From NCBI GenBank assembly GCA_019635775.1, contig JAHBYU010000010.1:115937-179936 (forward strand): a stretch of DNA of 64,000 nucleotides, read 5' to 3'. Shown here in pieces: positions 32,968 to 41,617 of this stretch. A program made the translations under genes and the position numbers. Source of the stretch: Rhizobiaceae bacterium (lineage in GTDB: Bacteria > Pseudomonadota > Alphaproteobacteria > Rhizobiales > Rhizobiaceae). How positions within the stretch are numbered: position 1 is the first letter of the stretch; each line of letters starts with the position of its first letter. A model generated the notes under the pieces. The model made no database searches, was not told where the DNA came from, and was given only the letters and a program-made list of their open reading frames with translations.

Positions 32968-33945
32968 CTACTTCACCGCCTGTATGCGGGCGACGAAATC
33001 CTTCAGTTCGGGCGTGTTCACGTATTTCTCGTAGACAGGCACCATCGCATCGATGAAGGGCTGCTTTTCCGGCGTCGTGATCTGTGAGCCGGCATCCTCG
33101 ACGATCTTGCGCGACTGCGCGACGCGTGCGTCCCAGAGCTCCCACTGTTTTTCCATCGATTCCTTGCCGGCCTGCCGGAAGATGGCCTTGTCCTCGTCGG
33201 AGAGCTTGTCCCATGCCGTCTTCGACATCACGAAGACTTCCGGGACGATGGTGTGCTCATCGAGCGAATAGTATTTGGCGACCTCGAAATGCTTTGCGGA
33301 CTCGTAACTGGGGAAGTTGTTTTCAGCGCCGTCGATGACGCCCGTCTCTATCGACGAATAGACTTCGCCATAGGGCATCGGGGTTGCCGTGGCCCCGAGA
33401 GCCGCCACCATGTCAACGAAGACGTCCGACTGGATGACGCGGTATTTCTGGCCCTTGAGGTCGTCGAGCGAATTGACCGGCTTCTTCGAGTTGTAGAAGG
33501 AGCGCGCGCCGCCGTCATAGAAGGCTATCACCACCACCCCGTGATCCTCGAACCCCTTTGCGATCTCGTCGCCGATCTCGCCTGCCATCACCTTGCGGGC
33601 GTGTTCGGGCGAGGTGAACAGATAGGGCAGGGAGGGGATCATGGTGAGCGGAACGAGGCTGTTCCACGGAGCCATCGAGACTCGGTTCAGGTCGATGACG
33701 CCCGACCTTACCTGCTCGATCGTATCCGCTTCCTGGCCGAGCTGCGCGGAATGATAGACCTCGACCTCGTAGCGGCCGCCGGTGCGCTCCTTCACCAGAT
33801 CGCCGAAATACTTCACGGCCTCGACCGTCGGATAGCCGTCCGGATGCGTATCCGAGGAGCGCAGGACAGTCTGGGCAAAAGCACTGCCCGTCATCAAGGC
33901 AGCCGCGAACAAGGTCGCGCCCGCCAGTTTCGAAAGATGCAACAT
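32968..33945 (-). CDS. TRAP transporter substrate-binding protein (DctP type)
   Basis: This 325-residue periplasmic receptor has a signal peptide (MLHLSKLAGATLFAAALMTG, then SAFAQ). The DctP fold is evident from LRSSDTHPDGYPTVEAVKYF, the binding-site segment YSSIETGVIDGAENN and the carboxylate-binding arginine region near KYRVIQSD. Family members bind organic acids and uronates through a conserved arginine. It follows uxaC by 32 nt. Confidence 0.93.
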   Translation of the reverse strand: MLHLSKLAGATLFAAALMTGSAFAQTVLRSSDTHPDGYPTVEAVKYFGDLVKERTGGRYEVEVYHSAQLGQEADTIEQVRSGVIDLNRVSMAPWNSLVPLTMIPSLPYLFTSPEHARKVMAGEIGDEIAKGFEDHGVVVIAFYDGGARSFYNSKKPVNSLDDLKGQKYRVIQSDVFVDMVAALGATATPMPYGEVYSSIETGVIDGAENNFPSYESAKHFEVAKYYSLDEHTIVPEVFVMSKTAWDKLSDEDKAIFRQAGKESMEKQWELWDARVAQSRKIVEDAGSQITTPEKQPFIDAMVPVYEKYVNTPELKDFVARIQAVK

Positions 33946-33977
33946 GGTTTCCTCCCGTTGGACCGGGCCGAAGCCCG

Positions 33978-35387
33978 CTAAAGCCGGTACGCCTTTTTCG
34001 CCAGCGTATAGGCCAGTTCCTGCGCAAGCTCGTGCGCCTCGTCTTCCCTCAGCCGGTGCTCAGAGACGAGGTGCGCAAGGAATGCGCAATCGACCCGGCG
34101 CGCCACGTCATGGCGTGCCGGTATGGACGGAAAAGCGCGCGTGTCGTCGTTGAAACCGACGGTGTTGTAGAAACCGGCAGTCTCCGTGGTCATCTCGCGG
34201 AAACGGCGCATGCCCTCCGGGCTGTCGTGGAACCACCAGGCCGCGCCAAGCTTGAGCGCCGGATAGACGCCGGCAAGCGGCGCCAGCTCGCGGGCGTAAC
34301 TCGTCTCGTCCAGCGTGAAGACAATGATGGAAAGGTCGGCGCGGGTGCCGAAGGCATCCAGCAGCGGTTTCAGGGCGGCGACATAGTCGGTCCGGGTCGG
34401 AATATCGAAGCCCTTGTCACGGCCGAAGCGCGCCATCATCAAGGGCGAGTGATTGCGCCACGATCCGGGATGGATCTGCAAAACCAGCCCGTCGTCCAGA
34501 CTCATCCTCGCCATCTCGGTAAGCATCTGCGCACGGAAAAGGCGACGCTCGCCTTCATCCGCCCGTCCCATGCGTATGCGGCCGAAAAGAGCTTCAGCTT
34601 CCGTCGTGGAGAGATTGGCGGTCTGCGCGGTCGCATGTCCGTGGTCGCTCGATGTCGCGCCGAACTCCCGGAAGTAGGCGCGGCGGCTGCGATGGGCGTC
34701 GAGATAGCCGCTCCAGCTTCCGGTGTCGCAACCTGTGATCTCTCCCAACCTGTCGAGATTTTGAGCGAATCCCTCGAAGTCGGGGTCGACCACGGCGTCG
34801 GGACGATAGGCGGTCACGACGCGCCCATCCCAGCCGCTTTCGCGGATCACGCGGTGCCATTTCAGGTCGTCGAGCGCCCCTTCGGTCGTCGCGATCACCT
34901 CGATGTTGAAGCGCTTGAAGAGGGCGCGTGGACGATAGGAGTCGGTGGCCAGCAAGGCGGCTATCCTGTCGTAGTACGCATCGGCGGTCCGGGCGGACAG
35001 GGGCATTTCCAGCCCGAACAGGTTCTGGAACGTATAGTCGAGCCAGATCCTTGTCGGCGTGCCACGGAAGAGATGATAATGCTCTGCGAAGCGCCGCCAG
35101 ATCGCTCGTCCGTCCGTCTCGACCGGTGAACCGTCCAGGGCGGGGACTCCAAGCTCCTCCAACCTGACACCCTGGCTGAACAGCATTCGGAAGATGTAGT
35201 GGTCCGGCACCACGAGAAGCTGTGCCGGATCGGGGAAGGGCTGGTCGAGCGCATACCAGCGGGGATCCGTATGGCCGTGCGGGCTGACAATCGGCAGGTT
35301 CCTTACGCCGGCGTAGAGATCGCGCGCGATGCCGCGTGGTCCGGCCTGCGCCGGGAACAACAGATCGTCAGCGATAAGCGCGCCCAT
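33978..35387 (-). CDS. uxaC: Uronate isomerase UxaC
   Basis: This 469-residue amidohydrolase-fold isomerase converts glucuronate to fructuronate (or galacturonate to tagaturonate). The metal-ligand motif SPHGHTDPRWYA replaces the enteric HCHL form. The conserved C-terminal RVDCAFLAHLV region is present. I chose ATG 35387, which gives the normal family length; the frame is open upstream without homology. It is the first gene of the ten-gene operon and lies directly downstream of a palindromic operator and a consensus -35 box. No uxaB/uxaA, kdgK or eda gene is present in the window. Confidence 0.92.
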   Translation of the reverse strand: MGALIADDLLFPAQAGPRGIARDLYAGVRNLPIVSPHGHTDPRWYALDQPFPDPAQLLVVPDHYIFRMLFSQGVRLEELGVPALDGSPVETDGRAIWRRFAEHYHLFRGTPTRIWLDYTFQNLFGLEMPLSARTADAYYDRIAALLATDSYRPRALFKRFNIEVIATTEGALDDLKWHRVIRESGWDGRVVTAYRPDAVVDPDFEGFAQNLDRLGEITGCDTGSWSGYLDAHRSRRAYFREFGATSSDHGHATAQTANLSTTEAEALFGRIRMGRADEGERRLFRAQMLTEMARMSLDDGLVLQIHPGSWRNHSPLMMARFGRDKGFDIPTRTDYVAALKPLLDAFGTRADLSIIVFTLDETSYARELAPLAGVYPALKLGAAWWFHDSPEGMRRFREMTTETAGFYNTVGFNDDTRAFPSIPARHDVARRVDCAFLAHLVSEHRLREDEAHELAQELAYTLAKKAYRL

Positions 35388-35444
35388 CTTTTCCGGACAT
35401 CCTCCCTGTCTTGTCCATGACGGTAATGAGGGAGTTGCCCGAAT

Positions 35445-35479
35445 GTCAACATACAACAATAGTCTAGTTGTATGATGAC
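35445..35479. promoter_or_regulatory. Operator palindrome of the uronate operon
   Basis: Two 13-bp arms, GTCAACATACAAC (35445-35457) and GTTGTATGATGAC (35467-35479), are inverted repeats with one mismatch around a 9-bp spacer; the inner 8 bp are perfect. The minus strand carries the consensus -35 box TTGACA (35449-35444) within the uxaC-proximal arm, 57-62 nt before the uxaC start. The size, symmetry and -35 overlap fit repression by the GntR-family regulator encoded in the same operon. Confidence 0.75.
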
Positions 35480-35562
35480 TTTTGCGACTTTACGAAAGCT
35501 GCCTCCGATCAATGCCGTTCTCGCATCGGCACCATCGAGCTGTCGCGGTTTGAGCGCCGCGA

Positions 35563-35964
35563 TCAGGCCGGCTGGAAGTTCAGCGCAACCCCATTGATGC
35601 AGTAGCGCAAGCCGGTGGGCGGCGGGCCGTCGGGGAAGACATGGCCGAGATGGCTGCCGCAACGCGCGCAATGCACTTCGACGCGCACCATCCCGTAGCT
35701 GCGGTCCTCGGTCGTCTCGACCGATCCCGGAACAGGATCGTTGAAGCTCGGCCATCCGGTGCCGCTCTCGAACTTGAGCGTGGATTCGAACAGCGGCTGG
35801 TCGCACCCGGCGCAACTGAAGGTGCCGGCCCGCTTCTCGTAGAGAAGGGCACAGCTACCGGGCCGCTCGGTACCGTGCTGGCGCATGACCTGATACTGTT
35901 CGGGGGTCAGTTTCTCGCGCCACTGCGCATCGGTCATGCTGACGGGATAGGTTTTCGCGTCCAT
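35563..35964 (-). CDS. msrB: Peptide methionine-(R)-S-oxide reductase MsrB
   Basis: This 133-residue protein has two CXXC pairs for structural zinc (Cys51/54 and Cys99/102) and the catalytic Cys122 in RYCINGVAL. FESGTGWPSF and GHVFPDGP are family signatures. It reduces the R-epimer of methionine sulfoxide, complementing MsrA at 15.6 kb. GAGG 8 nt before the ATG supports the start. It is a single-gene unit between uxaC and glmM. Confidence 0.96.
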   Translation of the reverse strand: MDAKTYPVSMTDAQWREKLTPEQYQVMRQHGTERPGSCALLYEKRAGTFSCAGCDQPLFESTLKFESGTGWPSFNDPVPGSVETTEDRSYGMVRVEVHCARCGSHLGHVFPDGPPPTGLRYCINGVALNFQPA

Positions 35965-36042
35965 ATGGGTTTCCTCGCGAATAGGTTCGCTTCGGCCATA
36001 ATGTAGGGCCGAGTGACGCGCTCTGCAAAGAAGCGCCCGGCG

Positions 36043-37395
36043 TCAGGCCGCGCTGCGGCTCTCGGCGATCACGCCGACAATGTCGTCGACCACGCTGCGG
36101 ACGAGCCCCGGATCGTCGCCTTCGGCCATCACGCGGATCAGCGGCTCCGTTCCCGAAGGACGGATAACCAGACGGCCGGACTGGCCAAGACGGCTTCGCG
36201 CCTCTTCGATCGCTGCCTTGACCGGCGCTTCCTCAAGCGGCCTGCCGCCGGAGAAGCGGACATTCTTGAGGAGCTGCGGGACCGGCTCGAATTTCCTGGC
36301 CACTTCGCTCACTGGCTTGTTCTGGCGCTTGACGCAGGCGAGTACCTGCAGCGCGGACACGAGCCCGTCGCCGGTGGTCGAAAAGTCAGACAGCACGATG
36401 TGGCCTGACTGTTCGCCGCCGACGTTCAGGCCATGCGCGCGCATGTGCTCGACCACGTAACGATCGCCGACCTTGGTGCGGTGGAGCTCAAGGCCGATAC
36501 CGGAAAGGAAGCGCTCCAGCCCGAGGTTCGACATCACCGTTGCGACAACCCCACCACCGGCAAGGCGTCCTGACTGATGCCAGGATTCCGCGACAAGCGC
36601 CATGATCTGGTCACCGTCGATGACGGTGCCATTTTCATCCACGATGACCACCCGGTCGGCGTCGCCATCGAGCGCTATGCCGATGTCCGCGCGCACTTCG
36701 TGCACCTTCTTCGACAGGCCAGCGGGATGCGTCGAGCCGCATTCCTGGTTGATGTTGAAGCCATTCGGCTCGACATTGATGGGGAATACTTCCGCTCCAA
36801 GTTCCCACAACGCTTCCGGCGCCACCTTGTATGCGGCACCGTTTGCGCAATCGACGACGACGCGCAGCCCGGCAAGCGACATCGATCGCGGCAACGTCCG
36901 CTTGGCGAATTCGATGTAGCGATCATGTACCCCGTCAATGCGCTTGGCACGCCCAAGGCTCTCGGAATCGGCAAGCGCCATGTCGACGCCGCCCTCCAGC
37001 ATCGCCTCGATGCTGTTCTCGATCTCGTCGGAAAGTTTGTAGCCGTCAGGGCCAAACAGCTTGATGCCGTTGTCGTGATACGGATTGTGCGATGCCGAGA
37101 TCATGACGCCCATATCGGCGCGAAGCGAGCGGGCCAGCATGGCGACCGCAGGCGTCGGGATCGGCCCGAGCAGGAAAACGTCCATGCCGGCGGCCGTCAG
37201 GCCAGCCACCATCGCGTTCTCTATCATATAGCCGGAGAGGCGCGTGTCCTTGCCGAGAACCACGCGATGCCGGTGACTGCCGCGCTGGAAGGAAAGGCCG
37301 GCGGCCATGCCGACCTTCATCGCTATTTCCGCAGTCATGGGGAAAGTATTGGCCTTTCCCCGGATTCCATCGGTACCGAAATATTTGCCGGCCAT
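36043..37395 (-). CDS. glmM: Phosphoglucosamine mutase GlmM
   Basis: This 450-residue alpha-D-phosphohexomutase has the catalytic Ser102 in [13 protein letters not shown], the Mg loop DGDADRV, the sugar-binding GGEQSGH and the phosphate-binding [12 protein letters not shown]. It interconverts glucosamine-6-phosphate and glucosamine-1-phosphate for peptidoglycan and LPS synthesis. The start [13 protein letters not shown] (ATG 37395) is homologous; an upstream extension to 37476 is not. A 9-bp hairpin lies 45 nt before the start. It is divergent from a small membrane protein gene. Confidence 0.96.
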   Translation of the reverse strand: MAGKYFGTDGIRGKANTFPMTAEIAMKVGMAAGLSFQRGSHRHRVVLGKDTRLSGYMIENAMVAGLTAAGMDVFLLGPIPTPAVAMLARSLRADMGVMISASHNPYHDNGIKLFGPDGYKLSDEIENSIEAMLEGGVDMALADSESLGRAKRIDGVHDRYIEFAKRTLPRSMSLAGLRVVVDCANGAAYKVAPEALWELGAEVFPINVEPNGFNINQECGSTHPAGLSKKVHEVRADIGIALDGDADRVVIVDENGTVIDGDQIMALVAESWHQSGRLAGGGVVATVMSNLGLERFLSGIGLELHRTKVGDRYVVEHMRAHGLNVGGEQSGHIVLSDFSTTGDGLVSALQVLACVKRQNKPVSEVARKFEPVPQLLKNVRFSGGRPLEEAPVKAAIEEARSRLGQSGRLVIRPSGTEPLIRVMAEGDDPGLVRSVVDDIVGVIAESRSAA

Positions 37396-37439
37396 CTTTG
37401 CCTGTCCCCGAAAAGCCTGGCGCATGAGCGCCCATGGCG

Positions 37440-37460
37440 CGGGTTTTGCCACAAAACCCG
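37440..37460 (-). other. Hairpin in the glmM leader
   Basis: CGGGTTTTG (37440-37448) and CAAAACCCG (37452-37460) form perfect 9-bp arms with a 3-nt loop, 45 nt upstream of the glmM ATG. No U-run follows. It may be an operator, a leader structure or a leftover transcription stop; its role is unknown. Confidence 0.45.
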
Positions 37461-37630
37461 TTGCGCCCTGCATCACATTTGGTGAGTTTATGTTACGAAA
37501 CCTTCGAAATCATTGTCGATGCCAAATGCCGCCAGAACCCGGCTCACAACAGGCGGGACGGCTTGCAGATGGCGCTTGACGCGCCGGGTAACCGACCTTC
37601 AAGACGTGCCGAGGAAATCAGGAGAAACGC

Positions 37631-38038
37631 ATGCTGATGAGTATCCCACTTCTGGTGGTGCCCTTCATCCTCTTCAATCTGGGACTGGCCGGAGTTTTCG
37701 GAGACGGACCGAACGGCGACCCCTGGCAGACCGAACTGTTTTCCATCCGCATGATGTCGGGCGGAGACTTCTCCATGACGCTCGGCATTGTCATGATCGT
37801 CGTCGCGCTGCTGCTTTTCTTCGTCGAGATCGTTAAGGCGACCCGGACCTCCAACGCCTCTCTGGTGGACCATCTCCTGTCCACTTTCGTGTTCGTCGCC
37901 TTCCTTGTCGAATTCCTTCTCGTGCGCGACGCGGCGCATCCCGTCTTCTTCGTTTTGATGACGATCGCGCTGATCGATGTGCTGGCAGGCTTTTCGGTGT
38001 CCCTGCGCTCCGCCGGACGCGACATCAGCATCAACTGA
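37631..38038 (+). CDS. Small integral membrane protein of unknown function
   Basis: This 135-residue protein has four predicted transmembrane helices (start IPLLVVPFILFNLGLAGVF; TLGIVMIVVALLLFFVEIV; LLSTFVFVAFLVEFLLV; FFVLMTIALIDVLAGFSV). A periplasmic or cytoplasmic loop after helix 1 is hydrophilic. AGGAG precedes the ATG. The four-helix layout is common in Rhizobiales hypothetical membrane proteins. I do not recognise a function. It lies between divergent glmM and convergent phaR. Confidence 0.8.
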   Translation: MLMSIPLLVVPFILFNLGLAGVFGDGPNGDPWQTELFSIRMMSGGDFSMTLGIVMIVVALLLFFVEIVKATRTSNASLVDHLLSTFVFVAFLVEFLLVRDAAHPVFFVLMTIALIDVLAGFSVSLRSAGRDISIN

Positions 38039-38059
38039 CCCGTCGCAGGAGCTCGCTGC

Positions 38060-38656
38060 TCAGCCGATGGAGTCGATCTTGCGCTGCATGGCGGCGATCT
38101 GCTGCTTCAGCTCGGACAGTTCGTCGGACTTTTCCTGATCCTTGCGCGGGGTTTCGGCGGGAGCCGCCTGCGGACCGGTAGGGAACGGCGTGAACATGCG
38201 CATCGCGTTCTGGAACATCTCGATATTGCGGCGCGTCTGCTCCTCGATGGCCTTCATCGGCGCGCTCATCTGCATCATTTCCATCGGGTCCTTGCCCATG
38301 GCCGAGTTCATCTGCTCGCGAAAACGCTCCTGCTCCTTGGCGAAGGCGATCATCGACTGTTCCAGGAAGCTCGGCACGACCATCTGCATCTGGTCGCCGT
38401 AAAAGGCTATCAACTGGCGCAGGAACGGGATCGGCAGCATGTTCTGCCCCTCCTTGTTCTCCAGTTCGAAGATGATTTGCGTCAGCACGGGATGGGTGAT
38501 GTCCTCTCCCGACTTTGCGTCCTGGACGGTGAATTCCTCGCCGCGCTTGACCATGCCGGCAAGGTCCTCCAGCGTCACATAGGTGCTGGTGCCCGTGTTG
38601 TATAAGCGGCGGTTGGCATATTTCTTGATCACCACCGGATCGTTCTTGGCGGGCAT
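38060..38656 (-). CDS. phaR: Polyhydroxyalkanoate synthesis regulator PhaR
   Basis: This 198-residue repressor has the N-terminal PHB/PHA DNA-binding domain (VIKKYANRRLYNTGTSTYVTLEDL) and the accumulation-regulatory repeat LPIPFLRQLIAFYGDQMQ. A C-terminal heptad-rich region (SDELSELKQQIAAMQRKI) is suited to coiled-coil oligomerisation. ATG 38656 is chosen over 38662 because GGGAGG is at correct spacing to the former. It is divergent from phaA-phaB across a region rich in TGC/GCA repeats, its probable operator. PhaR senses PHB granules and represses phasin and synthesis genes. Confidence 0.95.
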   Translation of the reverse strand: MPAKNDPVVIKKYANRRLYNTGTSTYVTLEDLAGMVKRGEEFTVQDAKSGEDITHPVLTQIIFELENKEGQNMLPIPFLRQLIAFYGDQMQMVVPSFLEQSMIAFAKEQERFREQMNSAMGKDPMEMMQMSAPMKAIEEQTRRNIEMFQNAMRMFTPFPTGPQAAPAETPRKDQEKSDELSELKQQIAAMQRKIDSIG

Positions 38657-38774
38657 CGACATCCTCCCAGAAGGCCGGTGCTCAAGGCTCCGGCTACGAT
38701 TGCACCTCAAGAAGTCAGGATATGCGCAAAAGCATCGCGATTCCAAGCGCTTTGTGCAGTGCGAAATATTTCTC

Positions 38775-38833
38775 ATGCTGCGCTGCGGTTAATTCATGCT
38801 GCGCAGCATTGTTGCAGCATGAACCTGCAGCAT
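38775..38833. promoter_or_regulatory. TGC/GCA repeat cluster, probable PhaR operator
   Basis: The phaR-phaA intergenic region holds ATGCTGCGC at 38775-38783 and again at 38796-38804, 21 bp apart, the latter inside the perfect 14-bp palindrome ATGCTGCGCAGCAT (38796-38809). The sequence TGCAGCAT occurs at 38813-38820 and 38826-38833. PhaR proteins studied in Paracoccus and Rhodobacter bind TGC-GCA-rich sites, so this array is a good candidate for control of both phaR and phaAB. Confidence 0.65.
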
Positions 38834-38918
38834 CGACCGAGATTTGACTCGTGACAAGGAAACGCGGAAGAAAGATGCATAGAGTCAGGCTTTCCGCTGC
38901 CTTGCCATGGAGAACATC

Positions 38919-40097
38919 ATGTCCGCTTCGATCGTCGTCGCCAGTGCCGCGCGTACTCCTGTAGGCTCTTTCAATGGTGCGTTCGCGAATGTGCCGGCGC
39001 ACGAACTGGGCGCTGTCGCGATCCGGGAAGCGCTTGCCCGCGCCAAGGTCGAAGGCGCGGAGGTGGACGAGGTGATTCTCGGCCAGATCCTGACCGCGGC
39101 GCAGGGTCAGAACCCGGCACGGCAGGCGGCCATGGCCGCCGGCATACCGCAGGAGGCGACCGCCTGGGGCCTCAACCAGCTGTGCGGCTCGGGCCTAAGG
39201 GCAATCGCGATCGGCATGCAGCAGATCACGTCCGGCGACGCCAGGGTCATCGTGGCTGGCGGACAGGAGTCCATGTCAATGGCGCCCCATGCGCAGTACC
39301 TGCGTGCCGGCGTGAAAATGGGCGACCTCAAGCTCGTCGATACCATGATCAAGGACGGACTTACCGACGCCTTTCACGGTTACCACATGGGCATCACCGC
39401 CGAGAACGTGGCGAGCAAGTGGCAGCTTTCGCGCGAGGAGCAGGACCGATTTGCGGTTGCTTCCCAGAACAAGGCCGAGGCTGCGCAGAACGCCGGCAGG
39501 TTCAAGGACGAGATTGCCCCCGTCACCATAAAGGGACGCAAGGGCGACACCATCGTCGACCAGGACGAGTATATCCGCGCCGGCACCACGATGGACAGCG
39601 TCTCCAAACTGAGGCCTGCCTTCGACAAGGAAGGCACGGTAACTGCCGCCAATGCCTCTGGCATCAATGACGGCGCAGCGGCCGTTGTCCTCATGACGGA
39701 AGAAGAGGCCGCACGACGTGGCATTACTCCGCTGGTGCGGATCGTCTCCTGGGCAACCGCCGGCGTCGACCCGGCCATCATGGGCACCGGCCCGATACCC
39801 GCATCGCGCAAGGCTCTGGAAAAAGCAGGCTGGTCCGTATCCGACCTCGATCTCGTCGAGGCCAACGAGGCGTTCGCCGCCCAGGCCTGCGCCGTCAACA
39901 AGGACATGGGCTGGAACCCGGAGATCGTGAACGTCAATGGCGGCGCGATCGCCATCGGCCATCCGGTCGGCGCCTCAGGCGCGCGCATATTCAACACCCT
40001 GGTCTATGAGATGAAGCGTCGCGACGCGAAAAAGGGCCTCGCAACGCTCTGCATCGGCGGCGGCATGGGCGTCGCGATGTGCGTCGAAACGATGTAG
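38919..40097 (+). CDS. phaA: Acetyl-CoA acetyltransferase (beta-ketothiolase) PhaA
   Basis: This 392-residue thiolase has the acyl-carrying Cys89 ([11 protein letters not shown]), His348 ([10 protein letters not shown]) and the deprotonating Cys378 ([11 protein letters not shown]). It condenses two acetyl-CoA to acetoacetyl-CoA, the first step of PHB synthesis. ATG 38919 is preferred because GGAG lies 7 nt upstream; ATG 38907 would add MENI. phaB follows after 30 nt. Confidence 0.96.
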   Translation: MSASIVVASAARTPVGSFNGAFANVPAHELGAVAIREALARAKVEGAEVDEVILGQILTAAQGQNPARQAAMAAGIPQEATAWGLNQLCGSGLRAIAIGMQQITSGDARVIVAGGQESMSMAPHAQYLRAGVKMGDLKLVDTMIKDGLTDAFHGYHMGITAENVASKWQLSREEQDRFAVASQNKAEAAQNAGRFKDEIAPVTIKGRKGDTIVDQDEYIRAGTTMDSVSKLRPAFDKEGTVTAANASGINDGAAAVVLMTEEEAARRGITPLVRIVSWATAGVDPAIMGTGPIPASRKALEKAGWSVSDLDLVEANEAFAAQACAVNKDMGWNPEIVNVNGGAIAIGHPVGASGARIFNTLVYEMKRRDAKKGLATLCIGGGMGVAMCVETM

Positions 40098-40127
40098 GCC
40101 ATCAGTGAACCAGCGGAGGAGAATTGC

Positions 40128-40853
40128 ATGACACGCGTCGCACTCGTTACCGGAGGATCGCGCGGCATAGGCGCGGCGATTTCAGTCGGCCTGAAGAATG
40201 CCGGATACAAGGTCGCCGCCAACTATGCCGGAAATGACGAAGCCGCGGAGAAGTTCAAGGCCGAGACCGGTATTCCCGTCTATAAATGGTCGGTGGCCGA
40301 CTATGAGGCGTGCGCCGCCGGCGTGGCAAAGGTCGAGGCCGACCTCGGGCCGGTGGACGTGCTGGTCAACAATGCCGGCATCACGCGCGACGCCATGTTC
40401 CACAAGATGACGCCCCAGCAGTGGAAAGAGGTGATCGACACAAACCTCTCGGGCGTCTTCAACATGACCCATCCGTTGTGGAGCGGCATGCGCGACCGCA
40501 AGTTCGGCAGGGTGATCACCATCTCCTCAATCAACGGACAGAAGGGCCAGGCAGGACAGGCCAACTATTCAGCCGCCAAGGCGGGAGACATAGGCTTCAC
40601 CAAGGCGCTGGCGCAGGAAGGCGCGCGCGCGGGCATCACCGTCAACGTGATCGCGCCAGGCTACATAGCCACCGAGATGGTGAAGGCCATCGATGAGAAG
40701 GTGCTGAACGAGCGCATCATCCCGCAGATACCTGTCGGACGGCTGGGTGAGCCGGAAGAAATCGCGCGCTGCGTGGTGTTCCTTGCCTCGGATGAGGCGG
40801 GTTTCATTACCGGCTCGACCATCACCGCGAATGGCGGGCAGTATTTCGCCTGA
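40128..40853 (+). CDS. phaB: Acetoacetyl-CoA reductase PhaB
   Basis: This 241-residue SDR enzyme has the cofactor motif TGGSRGIGAA, NNAGITRD, and the catalytic YSAAK. It makes (R)-3-hydroxybutyryl-CoA with NADPH. GGAGGAG lies before the ATG. It completes the phaAB pair; the PHB synthase gene phaC is not in the window. A strong bidirectional terminator follows. Confidence 0.96.
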   Translation: MTRVALVTGGSRGIGAAISVGLKNAGYKVAANYAGNDEAAEKFKAETGIPVYKWSVADYEACAAGVAKVEADLGPVDVLVNNAGITRDAMFHKMTPQQWKEVIDTNLSGVFNMTHPLWSGMRDRKFGRVITISSINGQKGQAGQANYSAAKAGDIGFTKALAQEGARAGITVNVIAPGYIATEMVKAIDEKVLNERIIPQIPVGRLGEPEEIARCVVFLASDEAGFITGSTITANGGQYFA

Positions 40854-40872
40854 CACCATCGGCAGGTACCTG

Positions 40873-40902
40873 AAAAAACGGCGCCCGAAGGCGCCGTTTT
40901 TT
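40873..40902. terminator. Bidirectional rho-independent terminator phaB/aqpZ
   Basis: Perfect 13-bp arms A6-CGGCGCC (40873-40885) and GGCGCCG-T6 (40890-40902) surround a CGAA tetraloop. The A and T runs give a U-tract on both strands, so it can end transcripts of phaAB (plus) and the aquaporin gene (minus). Confidence 0.92.
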
Positions 40903-40927
40903 ATGAAGCGTTTGCGCGATGCCGGGG

Positions 40928-41617
40928 TCAGTCCTTTTCAAGCGCCGCCTTGTGCACGAAGCCGGCGACCGCAGCGCCGAGGACAGGCGCGAGCCAGAAC
41001 AGCCACAGCTGCTGCAAAGCGATGCCGCCCACAAAGAGTGCCGGGCCGGTCGACCGCGCCGGGTTGACCGACGTGTTGGTGACGGGGATCGAAATGAGAT
41101 GGATCAGCGTAAGGCCGAGGCCGATTGCGATTGGCGCAAAGCCTGCAGGAACGCGCCCATGCGTGGCCCCAAGGATGATGATCAGGAACATGAAGGTCAG
41201 CACGAACTCGATGATAAGCGCTGAACTCAGGCCGTACTTGCCGGGCGAAGCCTCGCCATAGCCGTTCGTCGCGAAGCCGCCTATGCCGGCGAAATCAGCC
41301 TTGCCGCTGACGATCACATAGAGCACCGCCGACGCAATGATCGCGGCTACAACCTGAACGATGACGTATGGAACAAGGTCCCTGGCGTCGAAGCGCCCTG
41401 CGACGGCCAGGCCGACCGATACGGCAGGGTTGAAATGTCCACCGGAAATGCCGCCGACCGCATAAGCCATCGTCAGTACGGTGAGGCCGAATGCCAACGC
41501 CACGCCGACGAAGCCGATTCCAAGTTCAGGAAAAGCCGCGGCGAGGACCGCGCTTCCGCAACCGCCAAATACGAGCCAGAACGTACCAAGGAATTCCGCA
41601 ATCAGCTTTCTGGACAT
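40928..41617 (-). CDS. aqpZ: Aquaporin AqpZ
   Basis: This 229-residue MIP channel has six helices and both NPA boxes: HFNPAVS (residues 61-67) and VNPARST. The selectivity-filter His (LIHLISIP) and Arg (NPAR) are those of a water channel rather than a glycerol facilitator. ATG 41617 has GGAGG 7 nt upstream; the frame is open to 41674 without homology. It is a single-gene unit facing the phaAB terminator. Confidence 0.95.
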   Translation of the reverse strand: MSRKLIAEFLGTFWLVFGGCGSAVLAAAFPELGIGFVGVALAFGLTVLTMAYAVGGISGGHFNPAVSVGLAVAGRFDARDLVPYVIVQVVAAIIASAVLYVIVSGKADFAGIGGFATNGYGEASPGKYGLSSALIIEFVLTFMFLIIILGATHGRVPAGFAPIAIGLGLTLIHLISIPVTNTSVNPARSTGPALFVGGIALQQLWLFWLAPVLGAAVAGFVHKAALEKD

